Positions 21,740 to 34,360 are shown, counted from the stretch's first letter. The stretch is 64,000 bases of DNA from Gyrodactylus bullatarudis (GCA_012064415.1 SSNU01000043.1:1-64000), one strand, 5' to 3'. Notes: generated by a model not told the origin, from the letters alone. A program made the numbers and translations.

Positions 21740-23396
21740 TTTATGGGTTTTTAGACAAAATGATAATAACTATCTCCCCTTTTTTCAAACTTTAGTCTGG
21801 ATAAAATTTTTCCTCCTTCAGAATTTAATTGAATCACTTTGTATGCGGCATTGAAAAAAACATATCTATCATAAAGTAAATGATTATATCATCTTCATAG
21901 AGGAATTAAGGAAGCATGATTATGATTGCCTAGATAGAATATACACTAGGCTTGGGATAACTACTTTCAGTTTGTATATACATTCCAAGTCTATATAATT
22001 TGTATTCCGAAATCTATATCCCAAGTAAATTCAGTATACTCTACTATTTAAATGTGTATATATTATTTCAGTAAGTAAAATGGGTATTTACTACTCCCAA
22101 TACTGTATATATTAATTATACATGCACTTATAATTGTACTTATTTATTAATCAACCGTAATTTAAACTTTACAATTTTCATTCTATATAAAATCACAAAA
22201 TTATCTTTGAATAATTATTTTAATTAATTGAAGAGTATTAATAAATTAATATTCAAGTTAAAAAAGAGAAGAAATTATCTAATCTTTTTTACAATTCCTA
22301 GGAGAGGAAAATATATATTCTGTCTAGAAGAAAAAATTATTTCCACTCCTCAAACATAAAAATGCATACCTAGAATTTTATCAATCAGATGATTTTGCAG
22401 ACTTTACAAAAAAATTATTATTGCTCCCTGCCATAATTACTTTACTTATGTCGAGAATTATTTTTTTCACGGTTATATAAAATATCTTCAAGTGTGTAAA
22501 GAGAATTTTATTTTCATAAATCCCAGAGAATACTTGAGAAAATCATCACAGGAATAAAGGTCAATAATTTTGACTCTAAATAAATATGAATAATGGATAA
22601 TTTTTCAAAGTTTAGATTATCTCAACTTATCTTGATTTCTGCAATCTACAAAAGCTTTAAGCTCAAAACATGAGCGAATTTCTCTTTCCTTCAAATAAAA
22701 TTAAGCATATTTTGAATACAGTAAAAATTAATTAAGCATTCAAAGTAACTAAATTCTTCAAAAATGATACACGTTAAGAATTCATTCAAGATAATAATTT
22801 ACAAATCACGAAAGAAGTAGTAAAAGTCAAAGAAAATAAGAATAAAATGCAAGCTGAAAAAACATCAAAACTCTCCAATAAATATCAACAGTGGAGAGAA
22901 AAGTGAAAAAGCTCACGTTGGCCAATGAAGTTGAAGATTATGGGAATGTACATTTGGTTTTAATATATTTTCTTTCAATTCTCTAAATTATGAATTTAAG
23001 AGGATTTTCGGACGTGTTTGAAAAAATAAATGAATTACTAATTAATTTAATTTCCATGAATTTCATTTTTAATGATTTTTTTTTATCAAATTATATTTTT
23101 TCGAGTCAACAACATGAGATCAGACGATAATTTAACAATGACTTCGAATCTGAATTCATTACAGGTGTGGAATATCAAACAATTCTAGGTCTTAGAATCT
23201 TGAATCATCCATCGAATGAGATCAACTTTTTACAATTTTCTTGGGATAGGGAAATTTCAAAATTTTCATAAATGAGCCCCAATTAAAATTTTTTACGCTT
23301 TTCTCATTTCAAAATTTTCTCAACCCTTGAAAAAGATTTATTCTATGTTTCTCTCTCTAATAAGCTAGGTGTTTCTCCTAAAATTAATGTCCCAAA
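21740..23396. other. no gene seen
   Basis: AT-rich spacer of 1.6 kb with no usable ORF or repeat that I recognise. Confidence 0.6.
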
Positions 23397-23763
23397 TGGA
23401 TACAAAGTAATCTCCTTGAAAGCAGCTTAATCGGAGATTATCATGCTCTGTGACATCGAATAAGAAACGTGGAGGACCATTGCACAAGCTAGAAAAAAAT
23501 CAAAAACTGAAAAAAATGTTATTTAGTGTAAGATAAAAGGGTTAATTCCAAAAATCACCCCAGAGGAAATTTTTTTTGATATTCACCCCAAATAAATTAT
23601 TTTAATAATAAGAAATAATTTAATTTAATTATTTCTCTACCCTTTTTCCGCGCTTGATATTTTAAGGCTTTACATGGTCTTCCATATTTTATCCTTCAAG
23701 TTCCGACTCCATCAGATTTTAATAATCTCCGAGTAAGCTGCTTTCAAAGAGATTATTTTGTAT
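23397..23763. repeat. inverted repeat pair with 42-bp arms
   Basis: The block atacaaagtaatctccttga...cggagatta at 23397-23441 reappears inverted at 23722-23763. Each arm is followed inward by a degenerate copy of the AT-hook mini-ORF (aaacgtggaggacca / tatggaagacca) whose intact copy is at 50442. The structure overlaps the TIR element at 23539-24096, so two insertions are superposed. Confidence 0.65.
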
Positions 23764-24096
23764 TCATATCGGACATACTTTTTAAAAACAACTTCTGGTT
23801 GGTGAAGTTAACAACTCTTCTTATTTCACTATTTCGATCTTGAGAAACAAGAAATAAATCTGCTTTAAGGATACCAAAAATAAGTAAAAAACTAGATTCG
23901 CGTAAGGTTTTTTCCATCAAAGGTTTTATATAAGGAGAAAGTTCACTTTCTATCTTTCTGAAACTTATATAGGTTGCATAAAGAATTTGTATCATTCAAG
24001 TTATACCATTCAACAAGAGGGGAATTTTGAAATGAGAATAATTGATTCGAAGTAAAGAGTTGAAATATTCATTGGGGTGATTTTTGGAATTAACCC
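23539..24096. mobile_element. 558-bp non-autonomous element with 24-bp terminal inverted repeats
   Basis: The ends are perfect inverted repeats: gggttaattccaaaaatcac... at 23539-23562 and its reverse complement at 24073-24096. A possible 8-bp target duplication AGATAAAA lies at 23531-23538 and 24098-24105, offset by one base on the right. No transposase. A partial further end (ggggtcacttttggaattta) follows at 24160. Confidence 0.65.
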
Positions 24097-24199
24097 TAGA
24101 TAAAATCGTTTCTTGATTTTGAAAATGTTTGGGGTCAAATATGGAAAACTATTTTCATTGGGGTCACTTTTGGAATTTACCCATGAAAAATATACCAAA

Positions 24200-25440
24200 A
24201 ACTCACTACTCAATGAATTCTTTCAAGATTAAATGTATCCCTCAAATGTATGGCATCATATCGCTCAGGAGAACGACGGAATAGGCTAATCAACTTGAGA
24301 GGTATTTTGGCAAAAAAAATCATGATCTCGATCGAAGAATTGTTTCTTTTTGTTTTAATTTTTTCATCGGTATCTTCATAGCAACAAACTTTAATTTAAA
24401 GATAGTTTTCACAGTGTAGGCCCACTAGAAGAGATGCATTAATGATTTCAATCGACATTAGAAGTTTTCAATGCAATACTTCAGTGGAAACCTAAATTTA
24501 AAAAGTTTGTTGAATAATAATAATTATTATAATGGTTTCCTGGCTTCGAAATTCAGATCTCTTGAAAAGAAAGTTTAAAGTGTAAACTGTCATAATCCTG
24601 AATCTAACTCTTTATTTTCTCTATTCTCGATTACATCTGAAAGCAGTTGAGTATTTCTTAAATAGCATTTCATGTAACTTTACTATTGAGTAAGCTTGGA
24701 ATTGATAACCTACTAGCATATCAGATTTCTAGAGAATTTGTCAATCTTACAAATTATACTTTACAGTTTATATTCATACTTTTATATCTTTTATCTAGGT
24801 CTTAACTATTTTTAATTCAAGGTTTATCAAATTAAAATAGATTTAATGAATAATTTTTTATCAAATTTTTTTTAGATCAGCGGTGTCGCTGCTATTCTAT
24901 CATTTATACTGATTGAATCCTAAAAAAGGTGGAACATTTTAAAACATGTGATCCTCTTTTCAAGTTTATTCACTTTTTCTACATTAAAAATTATTTTTTA
25001 AACCAGTTTTTGGTAAGTATCTGAGTCTTTTTAGTTCAATTTCATCAATGTTTTGCTAAGTTGTCGAAGCAGCATTTTACAAGTTTTGGTTTCAGTTTTG
25101 AAAATACAGTAGGCCAATTGATTTTATAAAGGACAAAGGGTCGTAATACTCTGACCATGGTTCTGAAAACTCCATAAACTAAAGATATTCTGATCAAGAC
25201 CTTGAATAATACCTAGTTATCTGTTAGAAGGATGTTTATAAAAAAGAGATCCGAATTAGCTTGGTGTCTTTTCCGACGTTATTTATGGAACGAGATTTGA
25301 TTCATATTCAAACTTTTACACATTAATTAGTTATTCAAGATGATTCACTACTGATGAATAACACACATGATAAAAAGAAATTTCAAAATCATATTAGAAT
25401 TAGTATAAGTTGAAGTAATTGATTCATTTCTATACCAAAG
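24200..25440. other. no gene seen
   Basis: Spacer of 1.2 kb without a supported gene. Confidence 0.55.
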
Positions 25441-25462
25441 GATTAGATCCTCAATCAACATA

Positions 25463-26375
25463 ACAATAATAGACTCAAATCAACATGGCTTCTGCAAAGG
25501 AAAATCTTGTGAATCCAATCTATACCAATTCCTCAGCTATGTCTTGTTCCTCAAAAGCAGAAAAAAGAAGATAATTGTAATATATATTGATCTAAGCAAG
25601 GCGTTTGATAAAGTATGCTTTGATAATATTTTAGAATCTTGTCACAAACATGGCATATGCTCAAAACTTCTAAAGTATCTTGAAAATTACCTGACGAATA
25701 GACAACAATTTGTAGAATGCAATGGTATGAAATCTGAACTAAAATCTCTAACTTCGGGTGTTCCACAAGGATAAAGAGTTGGTCCTCTACTATTCAATAT
25801 TCTATTTGCTGTAATCCAAACTGAAAATTTCAAAATCTTCAAGTATGCAGATGACTTCAAAATAGTTTTTGACTTCAATGAATACTACAATGTTGCTACA
25901 ATAAATAATGAACTTGAACTCATATCTGCAAAGCTCAAACATCTAGGTCTTTCTCCAAACATAGAAAAGTCATTTTACATAACCCCATGTGAATCAAACA
26001 TCTTTGATCTAAACATTTTTATTGGGCAAACAAAGATCCTTCCAAAAGAGCATGTAAAAGACCTAGGTGTGGTATATAATTGGAAGTTTGAATTCACACA
26101 GCATTACAAGGACATCATAAAAAAGTTCATTGGCAGATTAATCCATATTCACAAATGTGTTAAAACCGACTCGATGAAGGTCCTTCTATATAGAATATAT
26201 GCTAGACCGACAATAGAATATTGCTCAGCCGTATGGAATCCAAAAGGAGAAAACTGGTCTAAAAAGATAAATACAGCATTCAAGAAATTCAGGAGAGATA
26301 ACTTAAGATTAAGACGAGAACTCAAAAGCATATGTTTGATCAAATCATCGCCAATATTATATAACACAAACCACT
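25463..26375 (+). pseudogene. LINE reverse transcriptase fragment (Jockey/CR1-like)
   Basis: A 5'-truncated reverse transcriptase reads SNQHGFCKGKSCESNLYQF, VIYIDLSKAFDKV, LTSGVPQG, then a TAA, then RVGPLLFNILF and the catalytic KYADDFKI, and finally the thumb region YARPTIEYCSAVWNP. A single stop replaces the Ser after GVPQG, and the YINDL segment is missing. The 3' end is followed by an attattattattat tail near 26481, typical of CR1/L2-type LINEs. Dead on arrival. Confidence 0.85.
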
Positions 26376-26580
26376 GAGGACTCAGATCAAATATTCCTGA
26401 ATTCGGACAGCATAAAAAATTTATAATGAAGAATAATTATTGTAAAAACCTAACTTAACGCATGAATTGTTAATAAATTATTATTATTATAAGTAAAGTA
26501 TGTTTTTTGTATAATTTTGACAAGTTTTCGAATAAATATTTTTTTTATTAATTCAATATTATCTAAAGCTAGTTAATATG

Positions 26581-27298
26581 AAGATGGGAATTTATGCTTT
26601 TTACAAAATTATTGATTTTTTCATCAAGAAATCGAATTTGATCAAGAGTTTTTGGAATCTAGATCGCAGGTTCCAGTTTCAGGATCTGAAGAAAAAATAT
26701 TTGAAAAAAATCTAATTTTAAGAAAGTTATGGCATATTTCAAATCTAGCGATGGCGCCGTATTCCCTTTTTTTTGAACTTTGAGTTAATAATTTTTGTTG
26801 ATATAAAAGTGAGAGAGTGATCAAAAGTTGATTATTAGGATCATTATTAGTCAAGGAAACCGATTATGACCATGAAAATTTCAATGGACTCGCCAAATTC
26901 CAGGGATCTTGAATCATGAAAATTTCATCGATTTTCAAGAAGTGAAAATGTTCAAAAAATCAAAATTCGATTTTCACAAGAAGAGGGGCGGATTCTCAAA
27001 ATCTGAATCAGTATATTTGATTTCTTTGAATAATCGTGATCCTAATAATCAACTCTTGATCACTCTCTCACTTTTAAATCAACAAAAATTATTAACTCAA
27101 AGTTCAAAAAAGGGGAATACGGCGCCATCGCTAGATTTGAAATATGCCATAACTTTCTTAAAATTAGATTTTTTTCAAATATTTTTTCTTCAGATCCTGA
27201 AACTGGAACCTGCGATCTAGATTCCAAAAACTCTTGATCAAATTCGATTTCTTGATGAAAAAATCAATAATTTTGTAAAAAGCATAAATTCCCATCTT
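26581..27298. repeat. 718-bp palindrome with 282-bp arms
   Basis: The left arm 26581-26862 and the right arm 27017-27298 are near-perfect reverse complements (starting aagatgggaatttatgc, ending gcataaattcccatctt) around a 154-bp loop. No target duplication or coding potential is evident; the ORFs in each arm are mirror images of one another. It resembles a foldback-type element or an inverted duplication. It would extrude as a large hairpin. Confidence 0.88.
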
Positions 27299-27800
27299 AC
27301 ATTGTTTATCACAATGCTGAAAATTGCTGAAAACATCCAAAATATTCAACATTGAAAAATAATAAATAATAATACTAAGTACCATATAATACAGAGACTA
27401 AATTATTTACATTTCTAATCTCATGATTTTTTGAATGGAAAAGAAATTTTACGAGAAAGATACAATCCAAAAAATTAGTTTCTTAAGGATAGAAAAAATG
27501 AAAATCAGATTGGAAGGTACACTTGCAACTATTTAAAGAAAAGGGTTTTCAAGAAAACTACGACCAAAATGCCTTTTCAGGGTTGAATAAGTTGAAACTT
27601 TGTTCATTACATTGGTTGACTCAAATTCCTTATGATATAGTAATTATAGCTATTAAGAACCTTTTAATATAAAAATTTTGCTCAAGAAATTATGCATTGA
27701 ATTCATCAAGAAAATTTCAATATTCAGTTATTTATTTTTTGAATTTTATACTTTTGAAAGAAAATCAGAAATTAAGAGTTTTTTTCATTTAAAAAACCAA
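27299..27800. other. no gene seen
   Basis: Spacer, 3' flank of the 27819 gene. Confidence 0.6.
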
Positions 27801-27818
27801 ACCAGTGTTTATAAATGA

Positions 27819-29270
27819 TTAGTTTGTTTCAGTTTGTCTTGCGATCCTATTGAGCTCTTCACTGAATCCGGTCATATCTGGTTGTGAAAGATCTTCAACA
27901 CCTGGAGCTGGTATGTGAGATCCATCAGTTGAAAAAAGCTCAGCATCAGATGGTCCACGGACAAAACCAGGTTCGGATGCCTGTTGGCTTAAATCGATGG
28001 GTATGCGGTTTTCAGCCATAGTAACTGGGGAACTTAAATGCTCATTCACAAGGGGAGTTGAAGCAGGGTGTTCCTCAGCATGAGTAGTTTCCATTGGAAC
28101 ATGCTCCTGAACTACTGGCTGATGAACTTCAGCTGATGTTAGTTCTGGGGACATGGGTTGATGTTCAGGCAATGAAGCAGCGATGGGATGCGAATCAATA
28201 GGTTGATGTTCTGGTGTCATTGGCAAGGGAGCAGCAATAGGTAATGACTCAATAGGTTGGTGTTCCGGAGACATTGGCAATGAAGCAGCATAAGGATGAG
28301 AAGCGAATTGTTGTTCTGGTAGAGAAGCAGCAACAGGAAGAGAATTAAGAGGTTGGTGTTCTAGTGCATTTTCATGTGCTACATTCAAAGTTTCAATAGG
28401 TTGGCCCTCAGCAGCAATTGGCAAAGCAGGGGCAGCCTCGTGCAAGATTGGTACTGCTTCAGCTGGCTGTTGATCGATTATTTGATTTTCAACAACAGCT
28501 GTCTCAGGGATGCTTCCAGCCACGTTGATTTCAGATGTTTGTTCCAATCTCTCTGGCATTGGCAAACGGTTGATAACAAATGGCTGAGTGCTTGGTACAT
28601 TGGGAACAACACTTTGACCATTGATCAAATGAGCTGGTTCATTACGGGCAATTCGATTGATGACAACCTCTTCATTTCCATCAATTATCTGAGTTGCGGG
28701 AGTCTCCACTTTTGATATAACTTCAGAGGTCTCGTGTGCTTGGTCAATGTTGTTGATCATTACATTTGGTTGAGTGTAATGGACTTCTTGAGTTTTTGCA
28801 GCCGGGATTTCTTGATCTATATTTGTAATGTGAATATTTTGAGGTTCAGCCGGGATCACTGGAGCTTCATGGTGGTTATTTACATTATAAATTTTGATGG
28901 GATTACGAGAGGGACTCTGAGCTGGAGGATAATTATGATTTTTCATATTTATAATGTTAATTGGTTGCTGATCATAGAAAACAGGAGCCATTTGTGGATT
29001 CTTTAGAGCGTCTCTCGGATCAGGGTAAGCTTCTTTCATTGAGACAAGAGGAGCTTCAACGCCCTTGTTAAAATTGTGTGGATACCTTTTACCGTGGAGG
29101 AAGTTTTGCAGAATTTGTTGTCTTGGATAGTAACCCTTCATAAGATAGTGCTTGTACATTTGATGTAGGTAAGGATTATAGTAGTAACCTTTGTTGTAGG
29201 TATTGTACGTTCCATCGCACAAGACCAAAATGATCAGGGATAGACTGAAAATCTTCAGTATAGGATTCAT
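27819..29270 (-). CDS. large secreted repeat protein, 'NVKN/NIKN' family
   Basis: 483 residues with signal peptide (MNPILKIFSLSLIILVLCDG), then a Tyr-rich stretch (YNTYNKGYYYNPYLHQMYKHY). Residues about 95-200 hold the shared units INIINMKNHNYPPA, IKIYNVNNHHEAPVIPA, IHITNIDQEIPAA and VMINNIDQAHE, in the same order as in the 20547 gene. The C-terminal half is a degenerate repeat of about 20 residues (EHQPIESLPIAAPLPMTP) present five or more times. An IPIDLSQ piece near the end echoes PIPLDLSF of its relatives. No cysteine framework. Probably a structural or adhesive secreted protein. TATA box at 29335-29347. Confidence 0.86.
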   Translation of the reverse strand: MNPILKIFSLSLIILVLCDGTYNTYNKGYYYNPYLHQMYKHYLMKGYYPRQQILQNFLHGKRYPHNFNKGVEAPLVSMKEAYPDPRDALKNPQMAPVFYDQQPINIINMKNHNYPPAQSPSRNPIKIYNVNNHHEAPVIPAEPQNIHITNIDQEIPAAKTQEVHYTQPNVMINNIDQAHETSEVISKVETPATQIIDGNEEVVINRIARNEPAHLINGQSVVPNVPSTQPFVINRLPMPERLEQTSEINVAGSIPETAVVENQIIDQQPAEAVPILHEAAPALPIAAEGQPIETLNVAHENALEHQPLNSLPVAASLPEQQFASHPYAASLPMSPEHQPIESLPIAAPLPMTPEHQPIDSHPIAASLPEHQPMSPELTSAEVHQPVVQEHVPMETTHAEEHPASTPLVNEHLSSPVTMAENRIPIDLSQQASEPGFVRGPSDAELFSTDGSHIPAPGVEDLSQPDMTGFSEELNRIARQTETN

Positions 29271-29334
29271 GTCTTTTTGGTTCCTCTCTCTGGATCTCCC
29301 GGGATGATTTTGTAATTTCTTCTTTCTCTTGCTC

Positions 29335-29347
29335 TTTTTTATATCCC
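29335..29347 (-). promoter_or_regulatory. TATA box of the 29270 gene
   Basis: Reads GGGATATAAAAAA on the minus strand, 65 bp before the ATG. Confidence 0.6.
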
Positions 29348-29399
29348 TGCAATGCCTGATGAAAAAATACTATTTCATACACAATAACAAGGGAATTGT

Positions 29400-30860
29400 A
29401 CAATTACAATATACCCAAATAAATTATTTATCATTTCAAAGTGCTTACCGCTTCAATTAAATATCTTCTCTTTTAATTGAATACCGATTCATTACCATGC
29501 TGCCTCTTCATCATCTATCTCCCTTCCCTGACTGAAATATAAAAATTATTCAAAAAACAAATGATTTGATCATTATTATTATTATTTAAATAGGAAAAGT
29601 TTTTTTTGTAAAAAAAGTTTATTCTATTATCAGCAGACAAGAATATAATAATATTCTTTTAATTACAATTTTTATTGGAAACAAAATTAAAATTTAATTT
29701 CTAAAGATGCTGATGATGATTACATTTGGTCTGAAAGTGCTTTATTATTTATAACAATTGTTAGAACAATAACTAGATTAATTTCATTAATGGAAAAGAA
29801 ACCGTTTTTGTGAATCAAAAAAGTCAAGCAATATCCCTACGATCCTTCTTTTTATATCACTTTTCTTATGTAATAGAATAGAATTCAAAATGAGCATAAT
29901 GTTCGGGATTTTAAGAATACATATTTTGATTATGCTTAGAATTCAAATTTTGATCGAAAAAGGAGGTTTTTTCACTTCATCCTAGTGAGTTTTAAATTAT
30001 AGATTACTTCCGCGAGTTCTAGCCCATATAATTTCGAATTTCATCTAATAGAGTTAATATTTGCTGGCTGATTTATAAGCAATGATAAGAGCTTATTCTT
30101 TCTTTGAAAAATGGTTCCCTTGTAAGTTCATTTTTGTGTCCTCAATGATAAAAAAATCTACATATTCCTATTAATAATTTGAAATGATATCAAGCTAGTA
30201 CTTTAAATCCCTTAAGAATGAAATGATCTTTCAAAAAGTATACTATACATGCATCAGTGTGATTGAAGAATGATTGAAACGAATTCATCTCAAATCAATA
30301 TTCATCAATTAAAACCATTGAACTGTTTAATATTAATAGAAGGTATAGATCTCAATATAATAGTTTTATTTCTCTAACCAAAGCTACTAACTTTATACAT
30401 GTATGAAATAATATAGGTGCAAGATTTTTATTTTGGAGATGATTTTATCGAGAAGTTTGAAGAGAAACTTATTTTATTACAACTTGATATTAATAGTTCA
30501 TCGCGATGATTCCCAGAAGTTTTTTAGAGATAATACAAGTTATTGAATCTAGATCAATCGAATTAGCCTAATTAAAACGTAAAACTGAAAATTCTCTATC
30601 TGCTAGAGAGTTTCCTATTTGAAAAAATTGCAAAACTTAATATTTCAGTTTAATTCTTCAAAATAAGGGTTAATTTTGAATCTTCAGTTAGGGAGAAAAT
30701 AGCTGTATATACCTATAATATAGCTGATATATGCTTGATTCAATCTAAAAATCTGTTTTCATGATGACAATATGTTTTACTTTGAATTTAATAGACCTAA
30801 AGAACACAAGTTGGTCATAGAAAGAACTAGTTATCAAGAAAACACTTGGGACAATGTAAA
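29400..30860. other. no gene seen
   Basis: Spacer of 1.4 kb, AT-rich, without a supported gene or repeat. Confidence 0.6.
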
Positions 30861-30883
30861 TGTTTTATTCTAATCAAAATTGC

Positions 30884-31435
30884 TTATTTTTTATCCTCGT
30901 TCATGTCTTTTAGAAAGGAAAAGTCCAATGGAATTGGGGTGTATCCAGGTGGAGTATTCCTCATCATACGAGAAAGCTCTTTTTCCTCAGGGGGTGGAAC
31001 ATCGAAATTGGGATTCCCTGGGAGTTGAGATGAGTGAATTTCGTTTAATTCCTTTATCTCGTCCATGCTCATTTCAAGCTTGGCCGACTGATCGCCTGAT
31101 TTTGATGATTTACTGTCTTGCTTTCCATTGAAAATGTCATTTCGGCCAAAGGGTTCACCAAAAATGCTCTCCATTCTTGGTCCCATATTGAAGGGATTGA
31201 GAAACATTGGATCCAGGCGAACGTTAAAGCATAGACTTGATAAATCCCTATAGATGGACATGATATGATTTATATTTTTGGCTGAATGCCTAAATGGAGG
31301 CGGCAACGGGAAGTGGTATCTTTGTTTTCCAAATGTGTTCTTCATTTGCCATGGATTTTTCGGTAGGGGATATGAATTCCGTGTACTCGCCAACAAGACC
31401 AATCCCAAAAGGTAAATAAGAAGTCTGAAGAGCAT
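30884..31435 (-). CDS. secreted protein with GYxPIPLDxSF motif
   Basis: 183 residues from the ATG at 31435 (a longer frame starts with TTG). Signal peptide MLFRLLIYLLGLVLLAS. The body is basic and Pro-rich at first (NSYPLPKNPWQMKN), then acidic. Near the C-terminus is GYTPIPLDFSFLKD, matching GYEPIPLDLSFADD of the 20547 gene, in both cases just after an Arg-x-x-x-x-Pro stretch. Only one cysteine is seen after the signal. Function unknown. The shared motif after a possible cleavage site could mark a processed peptide or a binding motif. TATA-like box at 31476-31488. Confidence 0.82.
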   Translation of the reverse strand: MLFRLLIYLLGLVLLASTRNSYPLPKNPWQMKNTFGKQRYHFPLPPPFRHSAKNINHIMSIYRDLSSLCFNVRLDPMFLNPFNMGPRMESIFGEPFGRNDIFNGKQDSKSSKSGDQSAKLEMSMDEIKELNEIHSSQLPGNPNFDVPPPEEKELSRMMRNTPPGYTPIPLDFSFLKDMNEDKK

Positions 31436-31475
31436 TTTTATCAAGAAAATAATGCCTCTTTAAGCATTTATTTCC

Positions 31476-31488
31476 GTATATATATATG
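31476..31488 (-). promoter_or_regulatory. TATA-like box of the 31435 gene
   Basis: Reads CATATATATATAC on the minus strand, about 42 bp before the ATG. Confidence 0.45.
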
Positions 31489-31499
31489 TTTATCTTGAA

Positions 31500-32400
31500 A
31501 GATTGGACGATTAATAGGCTGTGCGCTTTCAAGTCGAACTTTGATTAAACGTTATTTTCTTTTTTCTATATCATAAAAATCGGATTCCCTCTAACTTGTA
31601 TTGAAATTGGTTTCCCAAGCGTAATCAAAGTGCATCATCAAACAAAATAATGTAGGAAATCATTCAAAGGCCGATTGAAGCTATCTTTCTACAATAAAAC
31701 CCAAATAGTTTATTAAAAGTAAAGACAATGTAGATGATTATGTAAAAATGTTGAATGAGCATGTTATTGTCTAAGTTATTTCATTTGAACACGGAGTTTT
31801 TGTTAAGTCTATAGAGTATATATTTGCATTTCCCTTCTTTTTGTAATAGCTAATTACTAAGATCTTTCCCATCCAAATTCATGCCTAATCAGACATCATG
31901 TTCTGGTTGAGCCTAGATGTTTTCCTTTCGTATGTATGCCTGTCACCTCTGGTGATATATTCGAAACTTTGAGGACTTATAACTTTTCACAGGAATTACC
32001 TACAAAAATGAAAGTTACATATTCTTGATCAGCTCGACAAGACAAATGAACTGGTATAAACTTTATACTAGTAATAATTTTCTTATTCAATTTTACTTTG
32101 GAAAACCGAATTTTGAGCACTTATTCAGTAAAAGTTTGTATAAGAATCGAGATTTCAGAACTAAAACATATTTCATCATCTTTTTTGATCATTTAACTCT
32201 CATTTAAGCCTAATTTTGTTGGTGTACGTGAAAAAATTAGAGAGTTATACGTTCTAGAAAAAAGTTACTCAAAAAATAATTTAATGGCCGCTGGTGGCCG
32301 TAAAAAAATTTTGAGAAAAAAACGAATGGCACCACGAGAATCAGCGTGAAAAACTGAACAAGATATGCAAATTTCAGTTGATTCGATTTCCTTAAGTTGA
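31500..32400. other. no gene seen
   Basis: Spacer between the 31435 gene and the Penelope-like element. Confidence 0.55.
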
Positions 32401-32413
32401 TTTTTGTTGCACT

Positions 32414-34360
32414 GTGTTATGTACGGAAATTGACAAATTCCCAAAGTTTTTATGGAACAAGGTCCCACAAACATTCTCTCTTAACAAATATGAATACGTT
32501 AAAGTCTCAGCTCAGGCAACATTAGAATCGACCAGACAAAGAATTGAATTTCTTGAAAGAAAATTGGACGGAGCAAGAATGAAACTCATTTGTGATGAAC
32601 AGTTAGACATACACATCAGCAGATTTATTAAAGTTCAGGGAGGGAAAGAAAGTGAAAGGAAACTTCAAAATTTACTCAAACAGATTGAAAGGGAAGAAAA
32701 CAATCTCGAAAAGGGCGTCTTTAACTATATTGGGTTAGAATACAGAAAGAAGTAATATCGTTTGGCCCAAATTTCTGCATTCCAAAAAACATCTAAGGTC
32801 ACTGATGATAAGACAGCATTCGAAAAGCTGGCTTGGGATTTAACACAAACTAATAAACTAAAAGAAGGGGCAGATCCTGAAGAGATTAAGATATCTCTAC
32901 TGAGCATGTACAAAGATTATAGCAAAAAGAAGAGGGTTAGAAAGAATCTAAGAAGAGAACATATCGAAGCACTTAGGGAAATAACAAACAATAGTGAAAT
33001 TCTAATTGCGAGACCAGATAAAGGAAAAGGTATAGTTATTATGAAAAAACAAGACTACGTTAGAGCAGGGAACAACTTTCTCGCAGATGAAAATAAATTC
33101 GAGAAAATTGAGGGAACTAGGAAAGACTACAAAATTGGGGAAGAAGAAAAAACAATAGAGAAATTAGGAAAAAAGTTGAACAGCAAAGAGTTGATAGATA
33201 AAAACACGATGGGATCAATCATAAGGAAAAACACGTGTATGTCTAGGTTGTACTTCTTGCCAAAAACTCACAAAATTGACTCAGATAACCTCCCTGATAT
33301 TCTACCAATGAGACCAATTCTAGACATGTCTGCATCCCCACAACACAATTTAGCAAGGTGGCTGTTAGAGATTATAAAACCAATTCATGAACACTACTGC
33401 AAATACGTTATCAAAGATGTATTTGAATTCGTTGAGAAGGTTAAAGACGTAAACATTGGAGAGAGAGCAATGGTTTCCTTAGATATACAGCATCACTTTT
33501 CCCAAATATACCGATTGAAGAAACACTCAGTATTATTTGCTCGTATGTTGACAACAATAGAAATACCTTCAAATTGAATGGGAATGAAATAACCGAAATG
33601 TTAAAAGTGTGTTGCACCAACATTCCTTTCTCATTCCAAAATGAAGTATACACTCAGAAAGATGGTATAGCTATGGGGTCCCCACTAAGTCCAATATTAG
33701 CAGACATTTTCCTTGGTTACCTAGAAAAAGAACGAATGGACCAGATCATCAACAGATATACAGAAATGTATATAAGATATGTAGATGATACTTTTATCAT
33801 AATGAAACCGAATGCATCTATTTCAGAATTTCACAGAGAGATGAATTCAATTCACCCAAATATCAAATATACAAAAGAAGACGAAATAGACAATGCATTA
33901 AGTTTCTTAGATGTAAAGCTGACTAGAAAACCTGATGGTACTCTCCGGAGAAATATATACAAAAAGAATTCAGATACGGGAAAGATATAATGGCATACAA
34001 TTGAAGGTTGTATTCAAAACAACAAGTTTGATCAAATTTCAACTTAAAGATAGGCTAGAACCAAATCTCACTTCCTGCTTCGAAGCTACCTGTGGTGCTA
34101 AATACATTGGACGGACCAAAAGAAGACTTGCGATTAGAATACACGAGCATCTCAATAAGAATAGTTCTTCAATCAAAAAACATTTGGATAGATGTGGTTG
34201 TGAGGCAAATGAAGAAAATTTCAAAATTTTATTTAAATGCCCAAACGACAATCTAACAGAACTTAAAATAAGAGAAAAGTTCTTCATAATGGGAGAGGAC
34301 CCTAACCTATGTATCCAAAAGAACCATCTTCATGACTTGCAGTTACCTTGGCCCAATTGA
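32414..34360 (+). pseudogene. Penelope-like element, broken (RT plus GIY-YIG)
   Basis: Four frame segments form one Penelope-like retroelement. 32414-32755 is the N-terminal part (ends with a stop). 32762-33577, in the same frame, holds the region before the palm (RPDKGKGIVIMKKQDY, RLYFLPKTHK, MRPILDMSASP, VSLDIQ). A frameshift near 33490 leads to 33574-33990 with QKDGIAMGSPLSPILADIF and the catalytic IRYVDDTFIIM. After a deletion of the thumb/linker, 33935-34360 carries the GIY-YIG-type endonuclease (CGAKYIGRTKRRLAIRIHEH). These elements prime from nicked DNA or telomeric ends. This copy has lost activity. Confidence 0.9.

Noticed and set aside
26642..27220. Two similar ORFs on opposite strands
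   Set aside because: They are mirror images created by the palindrome arms, not a gene family.
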